64,000 bases of DNA. It comes from Duganella dendranthematis (GTDB lineage Bacteria; Pseudomonadota; Gammaproteobacteria; Burkholderiales; Burkholderiaceae_D). This document shows positions 9,389 through 17,478 of this stretch, piece after piece; position 1 is the stretch's first letter, and every line of letters begins with the position of its first letter. Below the pieces are notes generated by a model. That model ran no database searches. It was given only the letters and a program-made list of their open reading frames with translations, and had not been told where the DNA came from. The stretch is taken from contig NZ_CP051684.1 in NCBI RefSeq assembly GCF_012849375.1, forward strand, positions 1,364,001 through 1,428,000, in the 5' to 3' direction. The translations under genes were made by a program, and so were the position numbers.

Positions 9389-10147
9389 TCGTCCAGACGC
9401 CACACGCCGGTACTGGCTGGGCGTCAGCCCGGTAGTAGCCTTGAACTGGCGCGTGAAAGCGGAATGGTCGCCGTAGCCGCAGGCTTGCGCGATTTCCGCG
9501 ACGCTGGCGTCGCCGTTCAGCATGCGCGAGGCGGCGTCTACGCGGGTCTGGATGATCATCTGGCGCGGCGTCAGGTGGAAGATGCGCAGGAAGTACCGCT
9601 CGATCTGCGCCACCGACATATTGGCGATGCGGGCCAACTCCGGCAGTTGCAGGGGCTGGCCATACTGTTCGTGAATCACGGTGACCGCCGCCGCCACTTT
9701 GCGGTAGGCGGGATTCTTCTTGTCTGCCATCGCCAGGTCGCGCGAGATGCCGGTCAGGCCGACGATGCGGCCATCGGCGTCGCGCAGCGCGGTCTTGCGC
9801 GTCAGGCACCAGCCGGGATCGCGGTTGGGATACAGGTGCAGTTCCAGCTGGTCTTCAATGTCGTTATCGCCGGCCAGCACCATCAAGTCCTGCGCATGAT
9901 AGGTCTGGCCGAAAGGATGGGCAAACACCTCGGCCGGCGTGCGGCCGATCAGCGCAGACTTGTGCCGCTGACCGCAACGCTGCACCAAGGTCTGGTTGAC
10001 CACCACGTAACGCCCCTCGCCGTCCTTGACGAAGAACACCACGTCCGGCAGTGCATCAAACAGCCCTTCCGCAAAGAAGGGATCGGCGACGGCGGCGCCC
10101 AGCGCGGCGCGCGTGGTTTCATGGTTGGCAGTGTGCATGGACTTCAT
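9377..10147 (-). CDS. PAS-AraC transcriptional regulator, probable hydroxyproline operon activator
   Basis: The product (256 residues from ATG 10147; ATG 10138 is an alternative) has an N-terminal PAS sensor (FDALPDVVFFVKDGEGRYVV ... LTGISRDL) and a C-terminal AraC double helix-turn-helix (LPELARIANMSVAQIERYF; EIAQACGYGDHSAFTRQFK). It is transcribed divergently from the 4-hydroxyproline epimerase operon across about 80 bases. LhpR of Pseudomonas, an AraC-family protein, controls equivalent genes, so this is the probable local activator; that role is inferred from position. The ligand sensed by the PAS domain is unknown. The gene overlaps the diguanylate cyclase tail to tail by 12 bases. Confidence 0.88.
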   Translation of the reverse strand: MKSMHTANHETTRAALGAAVADPFFAEGLFDALPDVVFFVKDGEGRYVVVNQTLVQRCGQRHKSALIGRTPAEVFAHPFGQTYHAQDLMVLAGDNDIEDQLELHLYPNRDPGWCLTRKTALRDADGRIVGLTGISRDLAMADKKNPAYRKVAAAVTVIHEQYGQPLQLPELARIANMSVAQIERYFLRIFHLTPRQMIIQTRVDAASRMLNGDASVAEIAQACGYGDHSAFTRQFKATTGLTPSQYRRVASGRSGD

Positions 10148-10195
10148 TCTGCACCATTGTGCAGATTTCGTCACCCATCGTGCGCAAGCGGTGCA
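10148..10195. promoter_or_regulatory. Divergent promoter region with candidate AraC-type operator
   Basis: Between the PAS-AraC gene and the epimerase gene lies a dyad, TCTGCAC-CATT-GTGCAGA (10148-10165; 7-base arms, 4-base spacer). Just downstream are two similar direct repeats, GTGCGCAAG and GGTGCAAG, at about 10180-10195. AraC-family proteins usually bind direct repeats near the promoter, so the repeats are a natural operator candidate, while the dyad abuts the regulator's own start codon and could serve autoregulation. No convincing sigma-70 boxes are visible. Confidence 0.4.
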
Positions 10196-10229
10196 AGACA
10201 GGCAACGGCGGCCAGCCTAAGATTTCAAC

Positions 10230-11162
10230 ATGAAAACCATCTCGATTATCGACTCCCATACCGGCGGCGAACCTACCCGCCTGGTCATCGACGGCGGCCC
10301 CGATCTGGGCCACGGCCCGCTCAGCGAACGCGTAGCACGTCTGCGCGCCGCCCATGACAACTTCCGCTCCGCCGTCGTCTGCGAACCGCGCGGCTCGGAC
10401 GTGCTGGTCGGCGCCCTGCTGTGCGCACCGCATGCGCCGGACTGCGTGGCGGGCGTGATCTTCTTTAACAACGTCGGCTACCTTGGTATGTGCGGACACG
10501 GCACCATCGGCCTGGTGGCCTCGCTGGCCTTCATGGGCCGCATCGGGCCGGGACGCCATCGCATCGATACGCCAGTCGGCGTGGTGGAGGCAGAACTGCA
10601 TGCCGACGGCAGCGTCACCGTCGATAATGTAGCGTCCTACCGAAGCCGCGCCGCCGTCACCGTCGAGGTGCCGGGCATCGGCGCCGTCACCGGCGACATC
10701 GCCTACGGCGGCAACTGGTTCTTCCTGGTGGCCGAGCATGGCCAGGAACTCAGCGTGCGTAATGTGGAGGCGCTGACCAGCTACACCGTGGCCGTCGCCG
10801 CCGCGCTGGCCGACCAGGACATCACCGGCGATGACGGCGCGCTGATCGACCACATCGAGCTGTTTGCCGATTCGCGTACTGGCGCCGACAGCCAGAGCTT
10901 CGTGCTCTGCCCCGGCAAGGCCTACGACCGTTCGCCATGCGGCACCGGCACCAGCGCCAAGCTGGCCTGCCTGGCCGCCGACGGCAAGCTGGCCGAAGGA
11001 GCTTTGTGGAAGCAGGAGAGCGTGATCGGCAGCGTGTTCGAAGCGTCCTACCGCGTGCGCGACGGCCAGCTGCTGCCGAGCATCCGCGGCAAGGCGTGGG
11101 TCAACGCGCAGGCGCAGCTGATCCTCGATCCGAGCGATCCATTCGTCTGGGGCATACGGTGA
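10230..11162 (+). CDS. 4-hydroxyproline 2-epimerase (proline racemase family)
   Basis: The enzyme interconverts trans-4-hydroxy-L-proline and cis-4-hydroxy-D-proline, the first step of hydroxyproline breakdown. The 310-residue sequence has the family start [11 protein letters not shown] and both catalytic cysteines: Cys88 in MCGHGTIG and Cys237 in [12 protein letters not shown]. Retention of the second Cys separates it from trans-3-hydroxyproline dehydratases, where it is Thr. Downstream genes encode a three-part FAD / [2Fe-2S] dehydrogenase, which strongly favours hydroxyproline over proline as substrate. Its stop TGA overlaps the GTG start of the next gene. Downstream steps (deaminase, ketoglutarate semialdehyde dehydrogenase) are not in this window. 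Confidence 0.93.
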   Translation: MKTISIIDSHTGGEPTRLVIDGGPDLGHGPLSERVARLRAAHDNFRSAVVCEPRGSDVLVGALLCAPHAPDCVAGVIFFNNVGYLGMCGHGTIGLVASLAFMGRIGPGRHRIDTPVGVVEAELHADGSVTVDNVASYRSRAAVTVEVPGIGAVTGDIAYGGNWFFLVAEHGQELSVRNVEALTSYTVAVAAALADQDITGDDGALIDHIELFADSRTGADSQSFVLCPGKAYDRSPCGTGTSAKLACLAADGKLAEGALWKQESVIGSVFEASYRVRDGQLLPSIRGKAWVNAQAQLILDPSDPFVWGIR

Positions 11163-12265
11163 ACAATGCCGAAGTGATCGTCATCGGCGCCGGCATCGTC
11201 GGCGCCGCGTGTGCGGATGCGCTCAGTGAGCGCGGGCTGCGCGTGGCGGTCATCGAGCAGGATATCGCCGGCGGCGGCGCCACGGCGGCCGGCATGGGCC
11301 ACCTGGTGGTGATGGACGACAACGCAGCCGAACTGGCACTGTCGGCCTACTCGGTCGCCTTGTGGAAGGATCTGGTGGGCGACCGCCCGCAACGTCATGA
11401 ATACAGCGGCTGCGGAACCATCTGGGTCGCCGCCGACGAAGAGGAAATGGACGCCGCGCTGCAAAAGGCGCAAACATTGTCCGGCCACGGCCTGCTGTGC
11501 GAAGTGCTGACGCCTGCGGCGCTGTATGCACGCGAGCCGCAGCTGCGCGCCGGCCTCGCGGGCGGCCTGCTGGTGCGCGGCGACGGCCTGGTCTATCCGC
11601 CCAAGACCACGCGCATTCTGCTGGATCGCGCCATGCGTCGCGGCACCATCACCAAGCGCGCCACCGTCACGGCGATCGAAGACCATGGCGTGGTGCTGAG
11701 CGACGGCACCCGTCATCAGGCGCAGCACATCGTGCTGGCGGCCGGCGCGCGATCGAGCACGCTGCTGCCGGAGCTGCCGATCCAGCCGAAGAAAGGCCAT
11801 CTGGCCATCACCGACCGCTATCCCGGCTTTGTGAAGCACCAGCTGGTGGAACTGGGCTATATCAAGAGCGCGCATGCCGCCAGCGGCGATTCGGTCGCCT
11901 TCAATCTGCAACCGCGTCCAACCGGCCAAATCCTGATCGGCTCGTCGCGCCAGTTCGACACCACCGATCCGGCGGTGGAACCGGCGATGTTACAGCGCAT
12001 GCTGCGCCACGCCACTACCTTCACGCCGCGCTTGGAGGAATTGAACGTGCTGCGCACCTGGACCGGCTTTCGCGCCGCCACGCCGGACGGCCTGCCATTG
12101 ATCGGCCCTTGCAGCGCAAGGCGCGGTTTATGGCTGGCCACCGGCCATGAAGGTCTCGGTATCACCACCTCCCTGGCGACGGCGCAACTGCTGGCCGGCC
12201 AGATACAAAACGAACGCACGCGCATCCCGTTTGCGCCCTATCTGCCGGGACGCTTCCATGTCTGA
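11159..12265 (+). CDS. D-hydroxyproline dehydrogenase, FAD oxidoreductase (DAO-type) subunit
   Basis: This 368-residue flavoprotein is the likely catalytic subunit that oxidises cis-4-hydroxy-D-proline to the pyrroline carboxylate. The N-terminus carries the dinucleotide-binding motif [19 protein letters not shown] followed by AVIEQD, and the C-terminus the D-amino-acid-oxidase-type ending [15 protein letters not shown] ... [15 protein letters not shown]. The start is GTG at 11159, overlapping the epimerase stop (GTGA). An in-frame ATG far upstream (10937) lies deep in the epimerase and is rejected. The next gene begins 8 bases before this one ends, so all four genes are translationally coupled, consistent with subunits of one complex. 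Confidence 0.88.
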   Translation: MNNAEVIVIGAGIVGAACADALSERGLRVAVIEQDIAGGGATAAGMGHLVVMDDNAAELALSAYSVALWKDLVGDRPQRHEYSGCGTIWVAADEEEMDAALQKAQTLSGHGLLCEVLTPAALYAREPQLRAGLAGGLLVRGDGLVYPPKTTRILLDRAMRRGTITKRATVTAIEDHGVVLSDGTRHQAQHIVLAAGARSSTLLPELPIQPKKGHLAITDRYPGFVKHQLVELGYIKSAHAASGDSVAFNLQPRPTGQILIGSSRQFDTTDPAVEPAMLQRMLRHATTFTPRLEELNVLRTWTGFRAATPDGLPLIGPCSARRGLWLATGHEGLGITTSLATAQLLAGQIQNERTRIPFAPYLPGRFHV

Positions 12266-12515
12266 CGCCCTGATCACCATCAGCATCAACGCCCACGACA
12301 TCAGCGTGGCGCACGGCGTGACTGTGGCCGCCGCCATCGCCATGGCGGGTAACACCATCACACGCCGCTCTGTCAGCGGCGCGGCGCGCGCGCCCTTGTG
12401 CGGCATGGGCGTTTGCCAGGAATGCCGCGTCACCATCGACGGCCGCGCGCACCAGCTGTCGTGCCAGACGCTGTGCGCCGACGGCATGCACGTGGTGACA
12501 GGAGCGGCAGCATGA
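12258..12515 (+). CDS. D-hydroxyproline dehydrogenase, small [2Fe-2S] subunit
   Basis: An 85-residue ferredoxin-like protein. Its cysteines Cys48, Cys53 and Cys56 (CGMGVCQEC) plus Cys69 (LSCQT) match the [2Fe-2S] pattern of the small subunits that partner D-hydroxyproline dehydrogenase and related amine dehydrogenases. It should pass electrons between the two flavin subunits. The start at 12258 is chosen because it overlaps the upstream stop by 8 bases and opens straight into the beta-strand SDALITISI; a longer frame upstream has no homology-like character. Its stop overlaps the next start (ATGA). Confidence 0.9.
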   Translation: MSDALITISINAHDISVAHGVTVAAAIAMAGNTITRRSVSGAARAPLCGMGVCQECRVTIDGRAHQLSCQTLCADGMHVVTGAAA

Positions 12516-13774
12516 AGCGCTTCGACGTATTGGTGGTAGGCGCTGGCCCGGCCGGACTGGCGGCGGCGCATGCAGCCATGACGCATGGCGCGCAGGTCGG
12601 CATCGTCGATGACAATCCGCTGGCCGGTGGTCAGATCTGGCGCGGTGGCGCCGATATCCAACCCGACCAGCGCGGGCAGCGGCTGTGGAACGAATTACGT
12701 GACTCCAGGCGCATGATTTTCCTGCCGCAGACGCGCGTGCTGTACTCGCCACAGCCGGGCCACCTGCAGGTGCAGACGCCGGAAGCATCGGCCGCGCTGC
12801 ACTACAATAAACTGATACTGGCGACCGGCGCGCGCGAACGCCTGCTGCCCTTCCCTGGCTGGACGCTGCCCGGCGTGACCGGCGCCGGCGGCTTGCAGGC
12901 GCTGTCCAAGGGCGGCTATCCGCTGCAAGGCAAGCGCGTGGTGGTGGCGGGCAGCGGCCCGCTGCTGCTGGCTGCCGCCGCCACCTTGCGCAGCAAAGGC
13001 GCGCATATCGTCGCCATCGTCGAGCAGGCGGCCACGCCGGCGTTACTGCGCTTCGGTATCGGCCTGCTGGCGACGCCGTCCAAAATCACGCAAGCACTGC
13101 ATCTGGGTACGCAACTGCGCGGCGTGCCTTATCTGCGCAACAGCTACGTACTGTCGGCACATGGCGACGGCACGCTGCAATCGGTGCAGATCCAGCGTAC
13201 CGGCGTGCCGGAAGTCGAAACCCTGCAATGCGATTACCTGGCCTGTGGCTACGGCCTGCTGCCGAATGTGGAACTGGCGCAGGCGCTGGGCTGCGCCACC
13301 GCTTCGCATAACGGCCAGACCGTGGTCAAGGTCGGCGATATGCAGCGCACCACCGTGCCGGACATCTACTGCGCCGGCGAAGGCACCGGCGTGGGCGGGG
13401 TTGACCTGGCGCTGGCCGAAGGCCACATCGCCGGACTGGCCGCCAGCGGTCACGCCAACGAAGCACAGGAAGCCATGGGCCGCCGCGCGCACTGGAGAAA
13501 ATTCGCCGACCGCCTGGCACGCGCATTTGCGTTGCGTTCGGAACTGCGCACGCTGGCCGGCGACGACACCATTGTCTGCCGCTGCGAAGACGTCTGCCAT
13601 GGCGACCTGCGCACCCACACCGGCTGGCGCAGCGCCAAGCTGCAAACCCGTTGCGGCATGGGACCGTGCCAGGGACGCATCTGCGGCGGCGCCACCGAAG
13701 TGCTGTACGGCTGGCGTCCCGACGCGGTACGCCTGCCGATTTCGCCGGCACGCATCGCCAGCATGATCGAGTAG
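12512..13774 (+). CDS. D-hydroxyproline dehydrogenase, NAD(P)/FAD oxidoreductase subunit with C-terminal Cys cluster
   Basis: This 420-residue subunit contains an N-terminal FAD site (VVGAGPAGLAAAHAAM), a second nucleotide-binding site (GKRVVVAGSGPLLLAAAATL), and a C-terminal BFD-like iron-sulfur module with CRCEDVC and CGMGPCQGRICGG. This arrangement is that of the alpha subunit of heteromeric hydroxyproline / amine dehydrogenases. Together with the preceding two genes it should deliver electrons from cis-4-hydroxy-D-proline to an acceptor that cannot be read from the sequence. The ATG at 12512 overlaps the previous stop. It ends 4 bases before the convergent LacI gene. Confidence 0.9.
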   Translation: MKRFDVLVVGAGPAGLAAAHAAMTHGAQVGIVDDNPLAGGQIWRGGADIQPDQRGQRLWNELRDSRRMIFLPQTRVLYSPQPGHLQVQTPEASAALHYNKLILATGARERLLPFPGWTLPGVTGAGGLQALSKGGYPLQGKRVVVAGSGPLLLAAAATLRSKGAHIVAIVEQAATPALLRFGIGLLATPSKITQALHLGTQLRGVPYLRNSYVLSAHGDGTLQSVQIQRTGVPEVETLQCDYLACGYGLLPNVELAQALGCATASHNGQTVVKVGDMQRTTVPDIYCAGEGTGVGGVDLALAEGHIAGLAASGHANEAQEAMGRRAHWRKFADRLARAFALRSELRTLAGDDTIVCRCEDVCHGDLRTHTGWRSAKLQTRCGMGPCQGRICGGATEVLYGWRPDAVRLPISPARIASMIE

Positions 13775-13778
13775 CTTT

Positions 13779-14771
13779 TTAGTTACGCTTGATGGTCGAG
13801 CTACGCAGGATCAACTGCGGCTCGACCATGGTGGTGGACGGCGCTTCCTTGCCGTCGATGGTGGCGATCAGTTTTTCCATCGCGATGGCGCCCATGCGTT
13901 CACTTTGCAGGTCCACCGTAGTCAATGGCGGCGAGGTGTACAAGCCGTAGTGGATGTTGTCGAAGCCAGCCACCGACATATCCTCCGGCAGCTTGAAGCC
14001 CAGCGACTGCGCGGCTTTCATGAAGCCCAGCGCCATCAGATCGTTATAGCAGATCAGCGCATCCGGATGTTCAGCGCCCAGCATGATGGCCGAGCATACG
14101 CGTTCGCCTTCGGCCGCCGTCGGCGCGCTGCCTTCGTGCGTGGTCAGTTGCAAGCCATGCGCAGCCAGGCATTCGCGGATGCCGCCGAGACGTTCCTCGT
14201 CGCGGCGCGAACGCGGGAAGCTCAGATAGGCGATACGCTTGTGGCCCAGTGAGATCAGGTGGCGCGTCAGCATGTAGGCGCCGCGATGGTCGTCGCTGAT
14301 CACCCATGGAATCTCCAGCCGGTTCAAACGGCCGAAGAACACTAGTGGCTTGCCCAGTTCCGTCATCCAGTCCATTTCCGATTCCAGCATGCGCGAGAAG
14401 ACGATCATGCCGTCCACGCGGCGGCTCAGCGCTTCCAGCAGCGGACGTTCGCGGCCGGGATTTTCTTCGGTATCGACCAGCAGCAGCGTGTAGCCGTGGG
14501 CCAGCGCCACGCGGTTGGCGCCCTTGACGATGCTGGTGAAGTGCGGGTTGCTGACGTCCAGCACCGACAGGCCGATGCTCTTGGTGCGGCCGGTGATCAT
14601 GGACGCCGCCAGTGGATTGGAACGATAGCCCAGTTTGGCAATCACCTCCGTGATGGTCGCTTCCACCGCTGGCGAGAACCGCTGCGCGCCGTTGACGAAC
14701 TTCGAGACGGTGGCTGTCGAGACGCCGGCGGCGGCGGCGACGTCACGGATGGTGGCTACGTTTTTTTTCAT
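13779..14771 (-). CDS. LacI-family transcriptional regulator
   Basis: A 330-residue repressor-type regulator. The N-terminal helix-turn-helix and hinge helix are clear (ATIRDVAAAAGVSTATVSKF, NPLAASM), followed by a periplasmic-binding-protein-like sensor domain (IGLSVLDVSNPHF; DALICYNDLMALG; DMSVAGFDNI). The start MKKNVATIRD at 14771 is preferred over an upstream ATG (14792), though neither has a clear ribosome site. It lies 69 bases after an exported aldose 1-epimerase gene on the same strand, itself coupled to a hexuronate-type MFS carrier, so the effector is probably a sugar from that pathway. Effector and targets are inferred. Confidence 0.9.
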   Translation of the reverse strand: MKKNVATIRDVAAAAGVSTATVSKFVNGAQRFSPAVEATITEVIAKLGYRSNPLAASMITGRTKSIGLSVLDVSNPHFTSIVKGANRVALAHGYTLLLVDTEENPGRERPLLEALSRRVDGMIVFSRMLESEMDWMTELGKPLVFFGRLNRLEIPWVISDDHRGAYMLTRHLISLGHKRIAYLSFPRSRRDEERLGGIRECLAAHGLQLTTHEGSAPTAAEGERVCSAIMLGAEHPDALICYNDLMALGFMKAAQSLGFKLPEDMSVAGFDNIHYGLYTSPPLTTVDLQSERMGAIAMEKLIATIDGKEAPSTTMVEPQLILRSSTIKRN

Positions 14772-14840
14772 GATCAGACTGTCGGAAAGCATGGCGCGTA
14801 CTGCACCAAAGGGACGATCTTATCATGACGGCATGATTAT

Positions 14841-15938
14841 TCAGTCGTCGCCGAAGCGGAAGCTGGTCTGCGAGCGAAACACCTGCCCCGGATACAACGC
14901 GGTGGTCGGGAAGCTGGCGTGGTTCGGGCTATCCGGCAGGTGCTGCGTTTCAAACGCAAACGCGCCGTGGCGCTGGTAGCTGACGCCTTCGCTGCCGGTC
15001 TCCGTGCCGTCAAAGCCGTTGACGGTGTATAGCTGCACCGATGGCTCGCTGGTGCTGACCACCAGCCGGCGTGCGGCGGCGGTGATGGTGGCCACGCGGG
15101 CGAAAGCGCCCAACGGTTTGGCCAGCACCAAGGTGTGGTCATAGCCGCCGGGGACCGACGGCAACCGCGCGCTGGCGCTGGCCGCGTGGCGGAAGTCGAA
15201 CGGCGTGCCGGCCACGTCCAGCAGCGCGCCAGTGGGTATGCGCACGGCGTTGGTCTCCAGATAGCGGTTTGCATAAATCTGGAAGCGATGATCAGCCAGC
15301 GTATTGGCGGCAGCGCCGGCCAGATTAAGGTAGACGTGATTGGTCAGGTTGAGCACCGTCGGTGCGGTGGTCGTGGCCTGGTATTCGATGCGAAATTCGT
15401 CGCGCTTGCGCAGCAGACGGTAAGTCACCGTGATGTCCATCGCGCCGGGGAAGTTCTGGTCGCCGTCGGGACTGTGCAGGCGGTAGATGGAGCCGATCGA
15501 TTCCTTATCGGCGAAGTCCTGGCGCCGCCATACGCGCTTGTCGTAGGGTTGCGGGTCGCCATGAATGGCCATGCCTTTGCCGTTGGGGACCAGTTGCACG
15601 GTCTTGCCGTCCAGCGTGTAGCGGGCGTTGGCGATGCGGCCGGCGTAGCGGCCTATCACGGCGCCGTAGCGGCCGCGCGTGCGCTCGAACGCCGCCAGGT
15701 CGGGCAGGCTGAGAATGATGTTGGTGCGTTTGCCGTGGTGGTCCGCCACCTCCGCCGCCACCAGCGTGGCGCCGTAGTCGATGTAGGCCAGCCGCATGCC
15801 GCGCTCATTTTCAAGCACGACTTTTTCGACCGGCTGGCCGGCAGCCGTGACGCCATATGCCTCGGCGCGGATGCCCGCCAGCGCCGGCGCCGTGATGACG
15901 GCGACGACGGCAAGCAGGGCAGCCGGCAGGCGCCGCAT
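14841..15938 (-). CDS. Exported aldose 1-epimerase (galactose mutarotase family)
   Basis: Mutarotases convert between alpha and beta anomers of free sugars such as galactose. This 365-residue protein has a signal peptide (RRLPAALLAVVAVITAPALA) and should act in the periplasm. Visible family motifs are GATLV, RYAGRIANARY (about residue 90), NLTNHVYLNLAG with the catalytic-region His, and GGYDH. The start at 15938 overlaps the stop of the upstream MFS gene (ATGA), which discards a longer upstream frame. A periplasmic mutarotase beside a sugar carrier fits processing of galactose or uronic acids released from pectin by the first operon in this window, a contextual inference. Confidence 0.9.
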   Translation of the reverse strand: MRRLPAALLAVVAVITAPALAGIRAEAYGVTAAGQPVEKVVLENERGMRLAYIDYGATLVAAEVADHHGKRTNIILSLPDLAAFERTRGRYGAVIGRYAGRIANARYTLDGKTVQLVPNGKGMAIHGDPQPYDKRVWRRQDFADKESIGSIYRLHSPDGDQNFPGAMDITVTYRLLRKRDEFRIEYQATTTAPTVLNLTNHVYLNLAGAAANTLADHRFQIYANRYLETNAVRIPTGALLDVAGTPFDFRHAASASARLPSVPGGYDHTLVLAKPLGAFARVATITAAARRLVVSTSEPSVQLYTVNGFDGTETGSEGVSYQRHGAFAFETQHLPDSPNHASFPTTALYPGQVFRSQTSFRFGDD

Positions 15939-17341
15939 CACAGGTCCGTGATTTCCTTGTGGCGCGGGACCAGCGCCTTCATCACCACCCATGCCGCCAG
16001 GTAAGCCAGCGCGCAGATGCCGAACATGATCATGTAGCCGGTATGGATATCGTTGATCGTCTTGTAGTAGTCGAACACCCAGCCACCCAGCTTGGTCAGC
16101 AGCACGCCGCCAAGGCCGCCGGCCATGCCGCCGATGCCGATCACCGACGCCACCGATTTTTGCGGGAACATATCGGACACGGTGGTGAAGATATTCGCCG
16201 ACCACGCCTGGTGCGCCGATGCGCCGACGCCGATCAGCAGCACCGGAATCCAGTAGCTGATCGCGCCCAGCGGCTGCGCCAGCAGCACCACCAGCGGGAA
16301 GAAGGCGATTACCAGCATGGCTTTCATGCGGCCGTCATACGGCGCATAACCGCGCGCCATGAAGTAACTCGGGAACCAGCCGCCGCCGATCGAACCAACC
16401 ATGGTCATGCTGTACAACACGGCCAGCGGCAGCACGATGGCCTCGCCCTTCATGCCGTATTGCGCCGACAGATAGGTCGGCAGCCAGAACAGGAAGAACC
16501 ACCACACGCCGTCGGTCATGAATTTGCCGAAGGCGAAGGCCCAGGTCTGGCGATACTTCAGTAGCTGGAACCACGAGACTTTTTTGGCAGCGGCGATCGA
16601 GGCTTCCTCGGTCTTTTCCACCGGCGCCACCGTGTCGCTGCGGATGTAGGCCAGCTCGCCAGCAGACAGGCGCTTTTGCTGTTCCGGCTTTTCGTACAGC
16701 CACAGCCAGACGCTCATCCAGATAAAGCCCAGCATGCCGATCATGATGAAGGCAGCCTGCCAGCCCCAGATGGCGGCCAGCACCGGCACGGTGATCGGCG
16801 CCAGGATCGCGCCGACGTTGGCGCCTGAGTTGAAGATGCCGGTGGCGAAGGAACGTTCTTTCTTCGGGAAGTATTCGGCGGTGGCCTTGATGGCGGCCGG
16901 AAAGTTACCGGCCTCGCCCACCGCCAGCACGGCGCGTGAAATCATGAAGCCGACGATGGACGGCGCAGCCGCCACGCCGAACACGCCCAGCACCGCCACT
17001 GCCGCATGGCCCATCGGCACCGAGAACGCATGCATCAGCGCGCCCAGCGACCAGATGGTGATGGCCACCACGTAGGCGGCCTTGGTGCCGATCTTGTCGA
17101 CCACGCGGCCGGCAAACAGCATCGAGATGGCATAGACAAACTGGAAGGCGGCGGCAATGTTGGCGTAGTCGGTATTGCTCCAGCCAAACTCGGTCGAAAG
17201 GGACGGGGCCAGCAGACTCAATACCTGGCGGTCCAGGTAATTGACGGTGGTGGCGAAAAACAACAGGGCGCAGATGGTCCAACGGTATTTACCGACGGAT
17301 TGCGCCACCGCTTGCGCATTGACAGGCTCGCTCAGGTTCAT
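15938..17341 (-). CDS. MFS transporter, hexuronate (ExuT-like) type
   Basis: A 467-residue, approximately 12-helix inner-membrane carrier of the anion:cation symporter branch. The opening TVNYLDRQVLSLLAPSL and LFAGRVVDKIGTKAAY resemble hexuronate/galacturonate permeases of pectin-degrading proteobacteria. The start at 17341 (MNLSEPVNAQ) is preferred over an upstream ATG at 17419, which falls inside an inverted-repeat region likely to be regulatory. The gene is coupled to the mutarotase gene (ATGA) and followed by a LacI regulator. Galacturonate or a similar uronic acid is the best guess; the sequence alone does not prove it. Confidence 0.85.
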   Translation of the reverse strand: MNLSEPVNAQAVAQSVGKYRWTICALLFFATTVNYLDRQVLSLLAPSLSTEFGWSNTDYANIAAAFQFVYAISMLFAGRVVDKIGTKAAYVVAITIWSLGALMHAFSVPMGHAAVAVLGVFGVAAAPSIVGFMISRAVLAVGEAGNFPAAIKATAEYFPKKERSFATGIFNSGANVGAILAPITVPVLAAIWGWQAAFIMIGMLGFIWMSVWLWLYEKPEQQKRLSAGELAYIRSDTVAPVEKTEEASIAAAKKVSWFQLLKYRQTWAFAFGKFMTDGVWWFFLFWLPTYLSAQYGMKGEAIVLPLAVLYSMTMVGSIGGGWFPSYFMARGYAPYDGRMKAMLVIAFFPLVVLLAQPLGAISYWIPVLLIGVGASAHQAWSANIFTTVSDMFPQKSVASVIGIGGMAGGLGGVLLTKLGGWVFDYYKTINDIHTGYMIMFGICALAYLAAWVVMKALVPRHKEITDL

Positions 17342-17400
17342 GGCATCACTTATTTTATGTTTATGGTGATGATCTCTCGGTCTCCACGAGATCATCCTTA

Positions 17401-17478
17401 GTCGTATGTCATCGTACAACTACTTAGAACCCGAGGCAAGCGGAAAGATGCGCTTGCCCGTAAATGTTGTACGATGAC
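17401..17478. promoter_or_regulatory. Inverted-repeat operator region upstream of the hexuronate-type carrier
   Basis: The 137 bases between the two MFS genes hold GTCATCGTACAAC (17408-17420) and its exact inverted copy GTTGTACGATGAC (17466-17478), 45 bases apart. The first copy extends to an imperfect dyad GTCGTATG-TCAT-CGTACAAC (17401-17420; 6 of 8 arm bases matching). Such dyads are typical of FadR-type GntR regulators of sugar-acid genes, and a near copy precedes the TonB receptor at 144-156. Two sites 58 bases apart could support looping. The regulator is not encoded in this window. Confidence 0.5.

Noticed and set aside
14771..14840. Intrinsic terminator between the mutarotase and LacI genes
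   Set aside because: An A/T-rich stretch (TTTTTTTT at 14761) falls at the LacI start on the opposite orientation and no stable stem precedes it.
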